A DNA stretch of 64,000 bases from Rheinheimera faecalis (lineage in GTDB: Bacteria > Pseudomonadota > Gammaproteobacteria > Enterobacterales > Alteromonadaceae): contig NZ_JAJOYT010000010.1 in NCBI RefSeq assembly GCF_021290965.1, positions 1 to 64,000 on the forward strand, read 5' to 3'. The position numbers and the translations under genes were made by a program. Shown piece after piece: positions 32,047-46,560 of this stretch (position 1 is the stretch's first letter; the number at the start of each line of letters is the position of its first letter). The notes beneath the pieces were generated by a model. The model had not been told where the DNA came from. It saw nothing but the letters and a program-made list of their open reading frames with translations, and ran no database searches.

Positions 32047-32978
32047 TATGCCTCCTGCTTAGACTGGTTACGGCGCTTGCTATCACTACATAGGGGAAAA
32101 CCTAACTTTTCCCGCGCAGCGAAATAGGCTTCAGCACAGGCTTTAGCCAGGGTGCGAACCCGCAGAATATAACGCTGACGCTCGGTCACAGAAATGGCGT
32201 GACGGGCATCCAGTAAGTTAAACGCATGAGAGGCTTTCATTACTTTTTCATAAGCCGGTAAAGCCAAACCTGCTTCAATCAGCTTCTGGCTTTCTGCTTC
32301 ACACTGGTCGAAGTAAGTGAACAGCGCTGGCACGTCAGCATATTCAAAGTTGTAAGTGGACTGCTCTACTTCGTTCTGGTGGAATACATCACCATAAGTG
32401 ACGCGTCCTAAAGGACCGTCAGCCCACACCAGATCATAAATACTGTCGACGCCCTGGATGTACATCGCCAGACGCTCTAAACCATAGGTAATTTCGCCTG
32501 TGACAGGACGGCACTCTAAGCCACCTACTTGCTGGAAATAAGTGAACTGAGTCACTTCCATGCCGTTTAGCCACACTTCCCAACCCAGACCCCAGGCGCC
32601 CAGCGTTGGCGATTCCCAGTTGTCTTCGACAAAACGTATATCGTGCACTAGCGTATCAATACCCAGTTCACGTAAGGAACCTAAATACAGCTCCTGAATA
32701 TTGGCTGGCGACGGCTTTAAGATCACCTGAAACTGATAGTAGTGCTGCAGACGGTTTGGGTTTTCACCGTAACGGCCATCTGTAGGACGGCGGCAAGGCT
32801 GCACATAAGCCACGTTGGTCGGCTCCGGGCCTAAAGAACGTAAAAAAGTCATAGGATGGAAAGTACCGGCCCCTACTTCCATATCCAGCGGCTGAACAAT
32901 AACGCAGCCCTGGCGTGCCCAATAATCTTGTAATGCCAGGATCAACCCCTGGAAGGTCTTCATATCGTACTTTTGCAT
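32046..32978 (-). CDS. glyQ: Glycine--tRNA ligase alpha subunit
   Basis: Catalytic class II subunit. 310 residues starting [20 protein letters not shown], with [52 protein letters not shown] and [22 protein letters not shown]. It is first of the glyQS operon. The 206 bases upstream separate it from the end of the McrC-like gene and must hold its promoter; no terminator for the incoming McrC-like transcript is obvious there. Confidence 0.98.
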   Translation of the reverse strand: MQKYDMKTFQGLILALQDYWARQGCVIVQPLDMEVGAGTFHPMTFLRSLGPEPTNVAYVQPCRRPTDGRYGENPNRLQHYYQFQVILKPSPANIQELYLGSLRELGIDTLVHDIRFVEDNWESPTLGAWGLGWEVWLNGMEVTQFTYFQQVGGLECRPVTGEITYGLERLAMYIQGVDSIYDLVWADGPLGRVTYGDVFHQNEVEQSTYNFEYADVPALFTYFDQCEAESQKLIEAGLALPAYEKVMKASHAFNLLDARHAISVTERQRYILRVRTLAKACAEAYFAAREKLGFPLCSDSKRRNQSKQEA

Positions 32979-33184
32979 TAGCCTGACCTGCTGGAAAAAA
33001 TGACTGAAAAGTATACCTATTTGCGCCGCTGAACTGTAGCGCTAAGCCTGATTTTTGGCTTAAAAAGAGCAATTTGCTTCATACACGGTTGTAATATGAT
33101 GCAAAACAACATCCGCACATTATATTTTTTAGCTGGGACTAAGCGCCAAGTTAAACATAAAATAGTTTTGATATTTTGCAGCTA

Positions 33185-34927
33185 TTAGATCATTAAAGCT
33201 TGTGAAGTATCACCGACTATAGAGCAATGGACTGCATCTATTAGTACATCGAAAACCTTTTCCGCTTTTGAGTGATCCTCCAAAGACAGGCACGAAGCGC
33301 CCATAATCGGTAAAGAGAATATTTTGGCCTTTAAGTTTGATCGACGCTTATATTGAAAAAATTCCGTCCCATAACTAAGTGGGAATAGCGCTATGACACC
33401 AACTATTTCATTGTTTGTTAAGATACCGGAGCGTTTGTTATAGACGGACATCCCCCAATAGTATTTATCAATAATGTTTGGTAGATGGATATTACGCACA
33501 GTACCTTCGGTGCTGTATTTCGCATCCAATATAATATATCTTACATCTCCATTATCTGATTCGAACTTAATGACATAATCCGGTCGCCAGTATTTATATT
33601 CTCCAACATTCCTATGCCAGACATCACAAAGGGCCATATCCTCTGTATCTTGAAGATTAAATGGCATTATTTTTCTATCATAGGAAAAAGTTACTTTGTA
33701 GGTGCCGCGTCTGAATATCAACTCTCTAGGTATAAACTCACTAAATTCATGATGCTCTTTAGCCGCAACAATCGTCCATTCTGATTTGAGGAAATAATCG
33801 ATGGTGAAGAACAGAACATACAATTCGTATATTTTTGAAAGAGATTTTAGCTTCAACAAAAAAGCATTTGTTCCTAAGTAAGGAGCGCCTAACGCATACC
33901 AGTCATATAAGTCTTTATATAACACGCGGTATATTTTCGATGTACGGGCATAAGGGGTCATGATAGGCCTTAGTTCACCCACATAGACAACGGCAAGCCT
34001 AGTCTCAAGCAATTTAATGAATTCAATACACTTCTCTATAACGAGTTTACAACGACGTTCCATACCAACGGCGGTCACGTTTAGGAGTAATCGTTCAAAG
34101 CTCTCATATCCCTCGATGTCTGCAGGGGTTAAGCTAGATGAATGAAATCTGTCTATCAATTGTTCTAACTTCTTCCTTACCGAGTAAAGCCCTCCTAGGA
34201 TAATTCTATTCTCTTCAACATCAGCACTTTCTCTAAGTGTTAGTACATCCATGTCACCAAGATCAAAATTTCTCCCACGAAGAAAAACGTCTCCTTCACC
34301 AAAAGTAGGAGATATAGAGTCCAAGTTCTCAATAATGTTTACAGGATCGATATCAAAGTTTGAAGATTTTGCTTTCCACAAACTCTGTTTTACAGGTACC
34401 AACCTTGTTCTCTTTGTCGTTAGAAGCTCAGTTCTAAAACTAATTAGTTTAGAAACGAACGATTCTGCAGCACCAACTATTTGTTCAGGATCAGCCAACC
34501 CTAAACTGTCTTTATCAAACCCAGCAGGAGCAGTAGAACGAGAAAAACACGTTTTTATTATATTTTCATGTTTTGAGGAAAGGTACATCAACATCTTTGT
34601 AGCTTGTTCTGCATTCATTTTTTTCGCACGAACATCTAGCAATATAAAGAATGTCAGGTCCTCAATATATATACGGATAAATGATTGCCCGAAACTTTCA
34701 GAAAAGAACCTCGATTTAGGCGTTCTATATTGATAAATATCATCAACATGCATGACCTCTGTAGCAACTTCAGCATCCTCTATAAAAACAGAGACATCAT
34801 CAAATAGCTCACTCGAATTAATTACTATGCATATTTCGTCATCTTCACGAATTACGAGCGAAAGATTACCAGTTAGTCCAACGACGTGCTGAATGCCTCC
34901 GATATCAATAAGTACCGTATTACTCAT
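33185..34927 (-). CDS. McrC/DUF2357-like PD-(D/E)XK nuclease
   Basis: A 580-residue protein (ATG at 34927). The middle RTRLVPVKQSLWKAKSSNFDID region resembles DUF2357, the part found before the nuclease in McrC-like proteins. The C-terminal third carries a PD-(D/E)XK pattern: a helix glutamate in SKIYELYVLF (about 368), D450 in YWRPDYVIKF, and D468-x-K470 in YIILDAKY, so it appears catalytically complete. It starts five bases after the ATPase stop and is thus cotranscribed. McrC is the endonuclease of type IV restriction, loaded by the McrB GTPase. The gene is AT-rich relative to glyQ and gyrB. No close named relative is recognised; the role in restriction is inference. Confidence 0.72.
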   Translation of the reverse strand: MSNTVLIDIGGIQHVVGLTGNLSLVIREDDEICIVINSSELFDDVSVFIEDAEVATEVMHVDDIYQYRTPKSRFFSESFGQSFIRIYIEDLTFFILLDVRAKKMNAEQATKMLMYLSSKHENIIKTCFSRSTAPAGFDKDSLGLADPEQIVGAAESFVSKLISFRTELLTTKRTRLVPVKQSLWKAKSSNFDIDPVNIIENLDSISPTFGEGDVFLRGRNFDLGDMDVLTLRESADVEENRIILGGLYSVRKKLEQLIDRFHSSSLTPADIEGYESFERLLLNVTAVGMERRCKLVIEKCIEFIKLLETRLAVVYVGELRPIMTPYARTSKIYRVLYKDLYDWYALGAPYLGTNAFLLKLKSLSKIYELYVLFFTIDYFLKSEWTIVAAKEHHEFSEFIPRELIFRRGTYKVTFSYDRKIMPFNLQDTEDMALCDVWHRNVGEYKYWRPDYVIKFESDNGDVRYIILDAKYSTEGTVRNIHLPNIIDKYYWGMSVYNKRSGILTNNEIVGVIALFPLSYGTEFFQYKRRSNLKAKIFSLPIMGASCLSLEDHSKAEKVFDVLIDAVHCSIVGDTSQALMI

Positions 34928-34932
34928 TGTAC

Positions 34933-37449
34933 TTACCAACAAAAGAAGTCAAACGATTGTAAATCTGACTCTCCGAAAGCAATAATTCGCTGAAGTGTTC
35001 GAGCTGACTCTTTTAAATCATTGTCGACTAGTATTGTCTTGAGGAGCTCTAGTCTCTTTGCGAATTTACTTCCATGTCCCTGGATTAGCGGAAGTACATT
35101 CTGTTGGATAGCGAAATCCAATGCCATGAGGTCATTATCAACATTCATTAGCATTCTTGCCTTACCGCAATATTGGTATATCGCATTCTCTTTTCTTGGG
35201 CTAATAGATATTGGCCGTCCATAGTTTGCATCTACATCAACCAAAACTTTTTTAATCTGACTGTAAATAGCAAGTTCAACAGCTTCAAGTTCTGGCACTT
35301 TTTGAGATGTACCAAATAACTCTTTCATACTAACAGCAGCAATCGGTTGGGATTCAATTATGCTTTGTGTAATTACATCATGTTCCGTGGTATCTGATGG
35401 ATTATCTAAAATAATTATCGGACACCTATTGATTAAGCGCGGACTTAGAGGCTCTGTAGTTCCATCATAGTTAATTGTGGCGATGAACCGAAGGTAATCA
35501 GGGATATTCAAGGTGTCATTACCAAGAATTATGTTTCGTTCCTGTTCAGAGTCAGAGAGTCCCATGAAAGCTGACCAATAATGCTCTATCGGACTTAAAT
35601 TTGCTTCATCGAGTAAAACAAACGCCATGGGCTGTTCGCTATTTCGCTCATCAGATAGTGATTTAATGAAATTGTATAATCCAGTATTAGCAGGCTGAAA
35701 ACGGCTGGTTAAAGGGTTAAAATAGCCTATTAAATCCTTCTGTGAAGTCCATCCTCTAGCCACAGCTACCTCTCGTAGCCTAGGTTTTACATTTTGACAT
35801 TCAGCAAGCAAGCGAGCTAACGACGTTTTACCTGTTCCTGGTAACCCCGCAAATATTGTCATAAATGACTGCTGGATAGTGACTAGGAAATTCGCAATCT
35901 GGAAGTCGGCATAATATCTGCCTTTTGAAGATAACGAAGCTTTAAGTAGATCGACGATCTCTTTTTGGCGGCTTGTCGTGGAGCCAGTATTCACCAGCCT
36001 TGAGTTTAAAGATATTTTCTCTAAATTTTGTTCATGTGGATGGTACGAACCATTAATTGCATCAACATAAGGTTTTAACTGAGATAATTTCTTTTGAAGT
36101 TCAGATTCTTTTAACCGCAATTCGTCATTTATTTCTTTTGTTTCCTGCTCAGCTCTAATTAATTTTTCTTTTTCTTTGTCTCTGGTCTTTTCAAGAAAAT
36201 CGATCTCGTTAGTTAACGTATCTAACTTCTCAACCATTTTGTGTGTAACCAAAAGCTGTTGTATTTTAGAACCTAGTTCTTCTATTTCCGCTCGTTTTTT
36301 CCTTATCTCCTCGTCACTCTGTGCATAGACTTGGCTAAGATCTGAATCCTTTTCACGCTCTTCGGCTAATCTCTGAATGTCATTGTTCAGATCGTTCTTT
36401 TTGCTGTTTAGCTCGCTTACTCGATTTTGAGCTTTTATGATCTCAGAATTCAGTTCTTTTAATTCTTCGTTTATATCTTCAGCTCTTTCTTTGCGAAGCT
36501 TTTCAATAAATACGTTTTCATGCTTTTCGATGAACTCCGTGACTAGAGGCTTCCCCAAATCACCATTCAAGAACATAGACATAGCCTTCAGAACATCGTT
36601 TCTCGATTCGAATAAATGTTCCGTTAATGTCTGAAGCCTAGCTAAACGAGCTTTGTTAAGTTCGTTATCCAACCTAGGATATTTTTTTATCTGAGTTATT
36701 AAAGAATCAACTCTACTTTTCTCTAAAATTCTTTGCCCCTGATCTCCCGCGAGCTTCGAGCAATAACGTAGCACTTCGTCATCTGAGGAATAGTCATAAT
36801 AACCCGCCCCCATTAACAGATCGAGTCCCTGAATCAGGGCTTTAGCACCATTAAAAAATCTTACTAAAAACTTCCCACTTTTTTCGTTATCGAATTTGTA
36901 TGTTTGGTATGGCGCTAAACTGACATTAGGTAAAGGACTATCAATAAAATCAATTTCAATGGTACACAGAAGTTCTTCTTTATTAAGTAGCTTTGACCAT
37001 TTAAATGGACCATAAACTATTTCGGAATCTTCAATAAAGATGTAGTTAGTTCCAGGATATTCATCTAAAACTATAACTCTTGAGTTTGCATGTGGTAGCT
37101 TACTAAGAATAACCTCAAAATAATCTTTAGGCTTTATAGGAGTCGCATCAAGGGAAGTGGCAACATATTTACATGCCTGTTCCGGCACCACGTTTTCGCT
37201 GTTTCGCTCGGATAGTCTTATTCTTAATTGGAACAACTTTTTATCGGGATAAGCTTCTTCAAGTTCACCGTAATGATTTGTTATGAATACCTTTTGTGTT
37301 GCGCAGAAATTATCTTCTGTTATCTGATGTAACTTGCCTTCAATTAGCTCAGCCACAGGTTTTACGAAACCAAATTGATCAGACTGATTTTTGCTTCCTT
37401 GTATATGACATATGATAATTCGTTCTTGTGGAAGTAAGGTATTTAGCAT
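34933..37449 (-). CDS. McrB-like AAA+ ATPase with long coiled coil
   Basis: An 838-residue protein (ATG at 37449 with GGAAC upstream; a TTG at 37485 is less likely). Order: an unrecognised N-terminal region of about 315 residues, a charged coiled coil at about 317-458 (EELKELNSEIIKAQNRVSEL and on), and a C-terminal AAA+ domain: Walker A GLPGTGKTS near 535-543, Walker B VLLDEANLSPIEHYW near 611, and IATINYDGTTEPLSPRL near 656, which occupies the place of the McrB sensor motif. The domain order recalls coiled-coil McrBC relatives (CoCoNuT-type). The N-terminal region would be the target-recognition part. GTP or ATP specificity cannot be told. Paired with the downstream nuclease gene. AT-rich, so probably acquired. 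Confidence 0.75.
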   Translation of the reverse strand: MLNTLLPQERIIICHIQGSKNQSDQFGFVKPVAELIEGKLHQITEDNFCATQKVFITNHYGELEEAYPDKKLFQLRIRLSERNSENVVPEQACKYVATSLDATPIKPKDYFEVILSKLPHANSRVIVLDEYPGTNYIFIEDSEIVYGPFKWSKLLNKEELLCTIEIDFIDSPLPNVSLAPYQTYKFDNEKSGKFLVRFFNGAKALIQGLDLLMGAGYYDYSSDDEVLRYCSKLAGDQGQRILEKSRVDSLITQIKKYPRLDNELNKARLARLQTLTEHLFESRNDVLKAMSMFLNGDLGKPLVTEFIEKHENVFIEKLRKERAEDINEELKELNSEIIKAQNRVSELNSKKNDLNNDIQRLAEEREKDSDLSQVYAQSDEEIRKKRAEIEELGSKIQQLLVTHKMVEKLDTLTNEIDFLEKTRDKEKEKLIRAEQETKEINDELRLKESELQKKLSQLKPYVDAINGSYHPHEQNLEKISLNSRLVNTGSTTSRQKEIVDLLKASLSSKGRYYADFQIANFLVTIQQSFMTIFAGLPGTGKTSLARLLAECQNVKPRLREVAVARGWTSQKDLIGYFNPLTSRFQPANTGLYNFIKSLSDERNSEQPMAFVLLDEANLSPIEHYWSAFMGLSDSEQERNIILGNDTLNIPDYLRFIATINYDGTTEPLSPRLINRCPIIILDNPSDTTEHDVITQSIIESQPIAAVSMKELFGTSQKVPELEAVELAIYSQIKKVLVDVDANYGRPISISPRKENAIYQYCGKARMLMNVDNDLMALDFAIQQNVLPLIQGHGSKFAKRLELLKTILVDNDLKESARTLQRIIAFGESDLQSFDFFCW

Positions 37450-37591
37450 AAATGTTCCATATCGCTGTTTTAGTTGAGCTAACAAAGAATTAGATTATTA
37501 GCAAACTTGAGCCTTATACTTTACCCAAAGTTGAACTGATTGTCTTTAATGTTTGAGCCTGAAACACATACATTAGAATTCTTTGTATAGT

Positions 37592-37626
37592 AAAAAGCCG
37601 AGCAAATTGAATTGCTCGGCTTTTTC
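37592..37626 (-). terminator. gyrB terminator
   Basis: AAAAAGCCGAGCAA, ATTG/A loop, TTGCTCGGCTTTTT: a long symmetrical stem 27 bases after the gyrB stop, read on the minus strand. It separates the dnaA-gyrB operon from the McrB-like pair. Confidence 0.9.
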
Positions 37627-37652
37627 GTTTAAACATTATTTTATAAAGGTAA

Positions 37653-41176
<3,524 letters not shown>

Positions 41177-41179
41177 TCA

Positions 41180-42289
41180 CTATAAACGCATTGGCATCAC
41201 AACGTACATGGCGCCTGACTTACCGGCTACACCTTCAATCAGCGCACTGGAGTTACCGTCACTTAAATGCAGCACCACCAGGTCGGTTGATAAGGTATTC
41301 AGTACGTCGAGCAAGTAGCCGACGTTAAAGCCAATTTCCAGCGTATCGCCCTGGTATTCCACTTCAATGCTTTCTTCCGCTTGCTCGTGTTCAGGGTTAT
41401 TCGCCACAATTTGTAGCTCACCTGAACTCAAAGTAAAACGCACGCCACGGTATTTTTCATTCGATAAAATGGAAGCGCGAACACAAGAGTCTTTTAATAC
41501 ATCACGGTGCGCTGTCACCAGCTTAGTGCTGTTGCGTGGCAATACACGACGATAATCAGGGAAACGGCCGTCAATTAATTTACAGCTGAAGCTGAATTGA
41601 GTGTCGGTTAAACGAATATGGTTTTGACCTAAACTTAAAGTCACCAGTTGATCATCGGCAATGAGTAAACGCATCACTTCCAGCACACCTTTGCGCGGAA
41701 TAATGATTTGTTTTGAATGACCAGCTGTAGCAGCTAATTCAATAGAACTCATCGCCAGACGGTGACCGTCTGTTGCGACAGAACGTAAAGTGCCGTTATC
41801 CACTTCAAATAACAAACCGTTCAGGTAATAACGCACATCCTGGTTGGCCATTGAAAATGCGGTGTCGTCTAATAAATGACGCAACTGGCTACGTGGTAAC
41901 TGTAAATCGACCTCACCTTGCCAGCTTTCTAAATTTGGATAATCGTTGGCGCTTAAAGTCGATAAGGTGAATTTACTTTTGCCTGTGCTGACCACACAGT
42001 TATCACCTTGCACTGTGACACTTAATAAAGAGGTGTCGGGTAAGCTGCGACAAATATCCAGAATCTTTTTCGCCGGCACAGTAATACGGCCAGGGCTTAT
42101 AAGTTGCTGGATAGGTGACATAGCCACCAATTCAATTTCTAAGTCGGTACCGGTCAGGATGAGCTGACCGTCTTCGCGCGCTTCAATCAACACATTCGAC
42201 AAAATAGGTAAAGTATGGCGCCGTTCAATAGCACCTGACACCATTTGTAAGGGTTTGAGCAGAGCGTCGCGTTCAATAGTAAATTGCAT
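41180..42289 (-). CDS. dnaN: DNA polymerase III beta sliding clamp
   Basis: Processivity clamp that tethers polymerases to DNA. About 369 residues. Starts MQFTIERDALLKPLQMVSG; contains LPILSNVLIEA, TGTDLEIEL, MANQDVRYYLNGLLFE, TDGHRLA, FPDYRRVLP and the C-terminal YVVMPMRL. The ATG at 42289 is chosen since AGGGA then has normal spacing and the N-terminus matches the family; a second ATG at 42295 would add two residues. Six to twelve bases from dnaA. Confidence 0.98.
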   Translation of the reverse strand: MQFTIERDALLKPLQMVSGAIERRHTLPILSNVLIEAREDGQLILTGTDLEIELVAMSPIQQLISPGRITVPAKKILDICRSLPDTSLLSVTVQGDNCVVSTGKSKFTLSTLSANDYPNLESWQGEVDLQLPRSQLRHLLDDTAFSMANQDVRYYLNGLLFEVDNGTLRSVATDGHRLAMSSIELAATAGHSKQIIIPRKGVLEVMRLLIADDQLVTLSLGQNHIRLTDTQFSFSCKLIDGRFPDYRRVLPRNSTKLVTAHRDVLKDSCVRASILSNEKYRGVRFTLSSGELQIVANNPEHEQAEESIEVEYQGDTLEIGFNVGYLLDVLNTLSTDLVVLHLSDGNSSALIEGVAGKSGAMYVVMPMRL

Positions 42290-42301
42290 CACCATTCCCT
42301 A

Positions 42302-43666
42302 TTATGAAGACAATGTTCGAATTAAGTTTTGGAAATCTTCTTTAATTTCATGCGTCTCTTCTTTTAACGATTCGATTTTACGACACGCATGCAAAACTGT
42401 GGTGTGGTCACGGCCACCAAAAGCATCACCAATTTCCGGCAAGCTGTGGTTGGTCAGTTCTTTCGCCAAAGCCATCGCCATTTGACGAGGACGGGCGACT
42501 GAACGGCTGCGGCGTTTAGACAATAAATCCGCCACCCGTATTTTGTAATACTCGGCCACAGTTTTCTGAATATTTTCGATCGTGACTAACTTGTCCTGCA
42601 AAGCCAGCATATCGCGTAATGCTTCGCGCACAAAGTCGATCGTAATAGGACGGCCAGTAAAGTTGGCATTGGCCGAAATACGGTTTAACGCACCTTCTAA
42701 TTCACGCACATTAGAGCGAAGACGTTTAGCGACAAAAAAGGCCACTTCTTCCGGCAGACGAATATTGATCTCCTGAGCTTTGCGCATCAGGATCGCAACC
42801 CGGGTTTCCAGCTCAGGTGGTTCTATGGCGATAGTTAAACCCCAACCGAAACGACTTTTTAAGCGCTCTTCCACACCGTCGATTTCTTTTGGATAACGAT
42901 CGCTGGTTAAAATGATCTGCTGGTTACCTTCAAGTAAGGCATTAAAGGTATGGAAGAACTCTTCCTGGGAACGATCTTTTTTCGCGAAGAATTGAATATC
43001 ATCGATAAGTAGCGCATCTACGGAACGGTAATAGCGCTTAAACTCTTCTATCGCGTTGTTTTGTAAAGCTTTTACCATATCCTGTACAAAACGTTCTGAG
43101 TGCATGTAAATCACTTTAGCATTTGGATTTTTCGCCAGAATACCGTTGCCGACCGCATGCAATAAGTGAGTTTTACCTAAACCTGTACCGCCATATAAAA
43201 ACAGCGGGTTATACGCAGTGCCAGGATTATCGGCCACTTGTTTGGCTGCAGCGCGCGCTAACTGGTTCGATTTACCTTCTACAAAGTTATCGAAGTTGTG
43301 TTTAGCATTGACATTGCTATTCACTATAGTTTTTGGCGCTGGCTCAGGCATAGCGGCCACCGGAGCTGCAGCTGGTGCAACTCGTGGCAATTGATTCACA
43401 GGGGCGGCCAAAGGCTTTTGGGTTGAACCAACATCAAAGCGTAAACGTGGCGCATGATCGCCACAGTAGCCCTGGATCAGTTCATTGATCCGATTCAGGT
43501 ATTTGTCACGCACCCAATCCAACACAAAGCGGTTAGGCGCATACAAAGTCAGTGCGTCATGCGAGCTGTCAGCTTGTAATGGACGGATCCAGGTTCCAAA
43601 ATCACGAGCCGGTAGCTCGGCCTGGAGCGCTTCGAGGCAATTTTTCCAAACGGACTGATACACCAT
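42302..43666 (-). CDS. dnaA: Chromosomal replication initiator DnaA
   Basis: Initiator that binds DnaA boxes in oriC and melts the origin. 454 residues. Domain I at 1-85, a proline/alanine-rich linker near 90-115, AAA+ domain with [22 protein letters not shown] (Walker A) and [14 protein letters not shown] (Walker B), and C-terminal helix-turn-helix signature [40 protein letters not shown] region for box recognition. Upstream DnaA-box-like sequences suggest autoregulation. First gene of the dnaA-dnaN-recF-gyrB operon. Confidence 0.99.
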   Translation of the reverse strand: MVYQSVWKNCLEALQAELPARDFGTWIRPLQADSSHDALTLYAPNRFVLDWVRDKYLNRINELIQGYCGDHAPRLRFDVGSTQKPLAAPVNQLPRVAPAAAPVAAMPEPAPKTIVNSNVNAKHNFDNFVEGKSNQLARAAAKQVADNPGTAYNPLFLYGGTGLGKTHLLHAVGNGILAKNPNAKVIYMHSERFVQDMVKALQNNAIEEFKRYYRSVDALLIDDIQFFAKKDRSQEEFFHTFNALLEGNQQIILTSDRYPKEIDGVEERLKSRFGWGLTIAIEPPELETRVAILMRKAQEINIRLPEEVAFFVAKRLRSNVRELEGALNRISANANFTGRPITIDFVREALRDMLALQDKLVTIENIQKTVAEYYKIRVADLLSKRRSRSVARPRQMAMALAKELTNHSLPEIGDAFGGRDHTTVLHACRKIESLKEETHEIKEDFQNLIRTLSS

Positions 43667-44244
<578 letters not shown>

Positions 44245-44263
44245 TCAGATTCGTAAGCGCTGC

Positions 44264-44635
44264 GTGGTCAGCTATACATTCAGCAGGGAGTTACGTCTGT
44301 TAACTCCCCGCGAATTCGACAATGTCTTCCAAAATCCTTTCAGGGTTTCTTCTCCTCTCTTTACCATATTGTGTAAGCCAACTCAGTCTACTCATCCAAG
44401 ACTTGGTCTGACTATTGCCAAAAAACGTGTTAAATTAGCCACGCATCGAAACCGCATCAAAAGATGTTCACGGGATAGCTTCAGGCTACACCAACATGAA
44501 CTTCCACCTGTTGATTTAGTTTTGATGGTAAAAGGTGATATCAGCAACACGCCCAATGAAGAATTGCACAAGCAACTGGATAAGTTATGGGGCAAAATAG
44601 CTCGCCAATACAAAACACTGGTGCAAGACTGCTAA
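44264..44635 (+). CDS. rnpA: Ribonuclease P protein component
   Basis: Protein cofactor of RNase P, for tRNA 5' maturation. 123 residues, starting at a GTG (as in E. coli). [21 protein letters not shown] at the N-terminus, the RNR-type motif in [29 protein letters not shown], then [11 protein letters not shown]. The yidD start lies 49 bases inside its 3' end in another frame, the usual arrangement in gammaproteobacteria. Confidence 0.95.
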   Translation: MVSYTFSRELRLLTPREFDNVFQNPFRVSSPLFTILCKPTQSTHPRLGLTIAKKRVKLATHRNRIKRCSRDSFRLHQHELPPVDLVLMVKGDISNTPNEELHKQLDKLWGKIARQYKTLVQDC

Positions 44636-44850
44636 TTTCCACTGTACGTGGTTATCAGAAGTTGATCAGTCCGTTATTTGGACCCAGTTGCCGGTTTTAT
44701 CCCACCTGTTCTCATTACGCTATTGAAGCCATAGAACGCTTTGGTTCCGTAAAAGGTGGTTGGTTAACTACAAAACGTTTATTAAAATGTCACCCCTTAC
44801 ATCCCGGTGGTGAAGACCCGGTTCCACAAAAGCAGAAAGAGACTAACTAA
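44587..44850 (+). CDS. yidD: Membrane protein insertion efficiency factor YidD
   Basis: An 87-residue YidD protein that assists YidC. Core signature: [38 protein letters not shown] and [16 protein letters not shown], with three conserved cysteines. An amphipathic N-terminal helix suggests inner-face membrane association. It overlaps rnpA by 49 bases and ends three bases before the yidC ATG. Confidence 0.96.
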   Translation: MGQNSSPIQNTGARLLISTVRGYQKLISPLFGPSCRFYPTCSHYAIEAIERFGSVKGGWLTTKRLLKCHPLHPGGEDPVPQKQKETN

Positions 44851-44853
44851 CAG

Positions 44854-46488
44854 ATGGATTCTCAACGCAGTTTATTAGTGATAGCCCTCGCCTTCGTTAG
44901 CTTATTGTTATGGCAGGCATGGCAAACCGATCACGCGCCTAAACCAGTAACTCCGGTCACTGAACAAAGTACAACCAGTTCAACTGGTTCGGCCGACTTA
45001 CAATTAAGCAGTTCAGGCACTTCAGCTCAACCTGCTGCGCCAGTTGCTACTCAACAAGTGATCACAGTCAGTACTGATGTATTAAAAGTACAGCTCGATA
45101 CTAAAGGTGGCGATATTGTTGATTTAACTTTACCTGCTTTTACTTTAAGCAAAGACAGCGACCAGCCTTATCAGCTGATGCGTAAGTTAAACGGTTTTGA
45201 ATACGTAGCTCAGTCTGGCTTATTAGCAGATGGTCCGGATGATAAACGCAACAGCGGTCGTCCTGTGTATTCTGCAGCCAAAACCAGTTACGCGCTTGCC
45301 AATGGCGAGCAGCAAGTTGTGGTGCCTTTAACCTTTAACCATAACGGTTTAGAGATTGAAAAACGCTACACCTTTACCGCTGGAAAATATGATGTCCGGG
45401 TAGAATATTTACTGAAAAATACCACTGCTGAAACTAAGTTAGTTCAGCCTTACCAGCATCTGGTGCAAACCATTAATAATGGCGAAAGCAGCAGCATGAT
45501 GATGCCTATCTACCGTGGTGCGGCTTTCTCTACTTCTGAAAAACGTTATGAAAAATACGATTTTGAAGATATGCAGGAAACTAACCTGGCTCAATCCACC
45601 AAAGGTGGTTGGGTGGCTATGCTGGAGCACTACTTTGTTGCTGCATGGGTTCCTGAAAAAACTGCAGACAATCAACTGTATAGCTTAGTGAATAACGGCA
45701 ACGGTATTGTAGGCGCTAAAGGCCCTGAGCTGACGATTCCGGCTGGTGAAAGCCTGACTATTGCTTCAACTTTTTATGCCGGTCCAAAGGATCAGGATAA
45801 CTTAGCAGCTATTGCTGATGGTCTGGATCTGACGGTTGACTACGGCTTCTTATGGTTTATTTCTCAGCCTTTATTCTGGTTGTTAACCACTATTCAAAGC
45901 TTTGTCAGCAACTGGGGTGTCGCCATTATTATGATCACCCTGCTGGTGAAAGGTGTGATGTATCCGCTGACCAAAGTGCAGTACGAGTCTATGGCCAAGA
46001 TGCGTAATCTGAAGCCAAAAATTGACGAACTGCAGGCCCGTTATAAGGACGACCGCTCAAAAATGGGCCCGGCTATGATGGAGTTGTACCGCAAAGAAAA
46101 AGTAAACCCTATGGGTGGCTGCTTGCCTATGCTGGTGCAAATGCCAATCTTCCTGGCTTTGTATTGGGTGTTCGTTGAGAGTGTGGAATTACGTCAGGCT
46201 CCGTTTATGTTATGGATCCAGGATTTGTCCACCCAAGACCCGTACTACGTATTACCAGTGCTGTTTGGTATCAGTATGTTTGTAATGCAAAAACTGACGC
46301 CTATGACAGTGACTGATCCTATGCAGCAAAAAATTATGCTGTGGATGCCAGTGGTGTTCTCAGTATTCTTCCTGTGGTTCCCAAGTGGTCTGGTGCTGTA
46401 CTGGTTAGTCAGCAACCTGATTTCTTTAGCCCAGATGCTGTATATCTACCGCGGTATGGAGAAGAAAGGTCTATACACCAAAAGCTAA
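44854..46488 (+). CDS. yidC: Membrane protein insertase YidC
   Basis: Inner membrane insertase working with or without SecYEG. 544 residues: N-terminal transmembrane helix (LLVIALAFVSLLLWQAW), a low-complexity Ser/Thr-rich linker, a large periplasmic domain (about 60-340), then the core five-helix region: FVSNWGVAIIMITLLVKGVMYPLTKVQYESMAKMRNLKPK, MGGCLPMLVQMPIFLALYWV, and MLWMPVVFSVFFLWFPSGLVLYWLVSNL. Preceded by yidD, followed by a terminator. Confidence 0.98.
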   Translation: MDSQRSLLVIALAFVSLLLWQAWQTDHAPKPVTPVTEQSTTSSTGSADLQLSSSGTSAQPAAPVATQQVITVSTDVLKVQLDTKGGDIVDLTLPAFTLSKDSDQPYQLMRKLNGFEYVAQSGLLADGPDDKRNSGRPVYSAAKTSYALANGEQQVVVPLTFNHNGLEIEKRYTFTAGKYDVRVEYLLKNTTAETKLVQPYQHLVQTINNGESSSMMMPIYRGAAFSTSEKRYEKYDFEDMQETNLAQSTKGGWVAMLEHYFVAAWVPEKTADNQLYSLVNNGNGIVGAKGPELTIPAGESLTIASTFYAGPKDQDNLAAIADGLDLTVDYGFLWFISQPLFWLLTTIQSFVSNWGVAIIMITLLVKGVMYPLTKVQYESMAKMRNLKPKIDELQARYKDDRSKMGPAMMELYRKEKVNPMGGCLPMLVQMPIFLALYWVFVESVELRQAPFMLWIQDLSTQDPYYVLPVLFGISMFVMQKLTPMTVTDPMQQKIMLWMPVVFSVFFLWFPSGLVLYWLVSNLISLAQMLYIYRGMEKKGLYTKS

Positions 46489-46507
46489 GGCTTAAGGTAT
46501 ACACTTT

Positions 46508-46531
46508 AAAGGCCTGTTTTCAGGCCTTTTT
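46508..46531 (+). terminator. yidC operon terminator
   Basis: AAAGGCCTG, TTTT loop, CAGGCCTTT followed by TT and a nearby T run. A clean intrinsic terminator 19 bases after yidC. Confidence 0.9.
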
Positions 46532-46560
46532 GTTTTTATGAGTTTAACAAATTGATCCTG

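Noticed and set aside
34251-34733. 160-codon open frame on the plus strand
   Set aside because: Antisense to the McrC-like nuclease in AT-rich sequence; no ribosome-binding site or domain.
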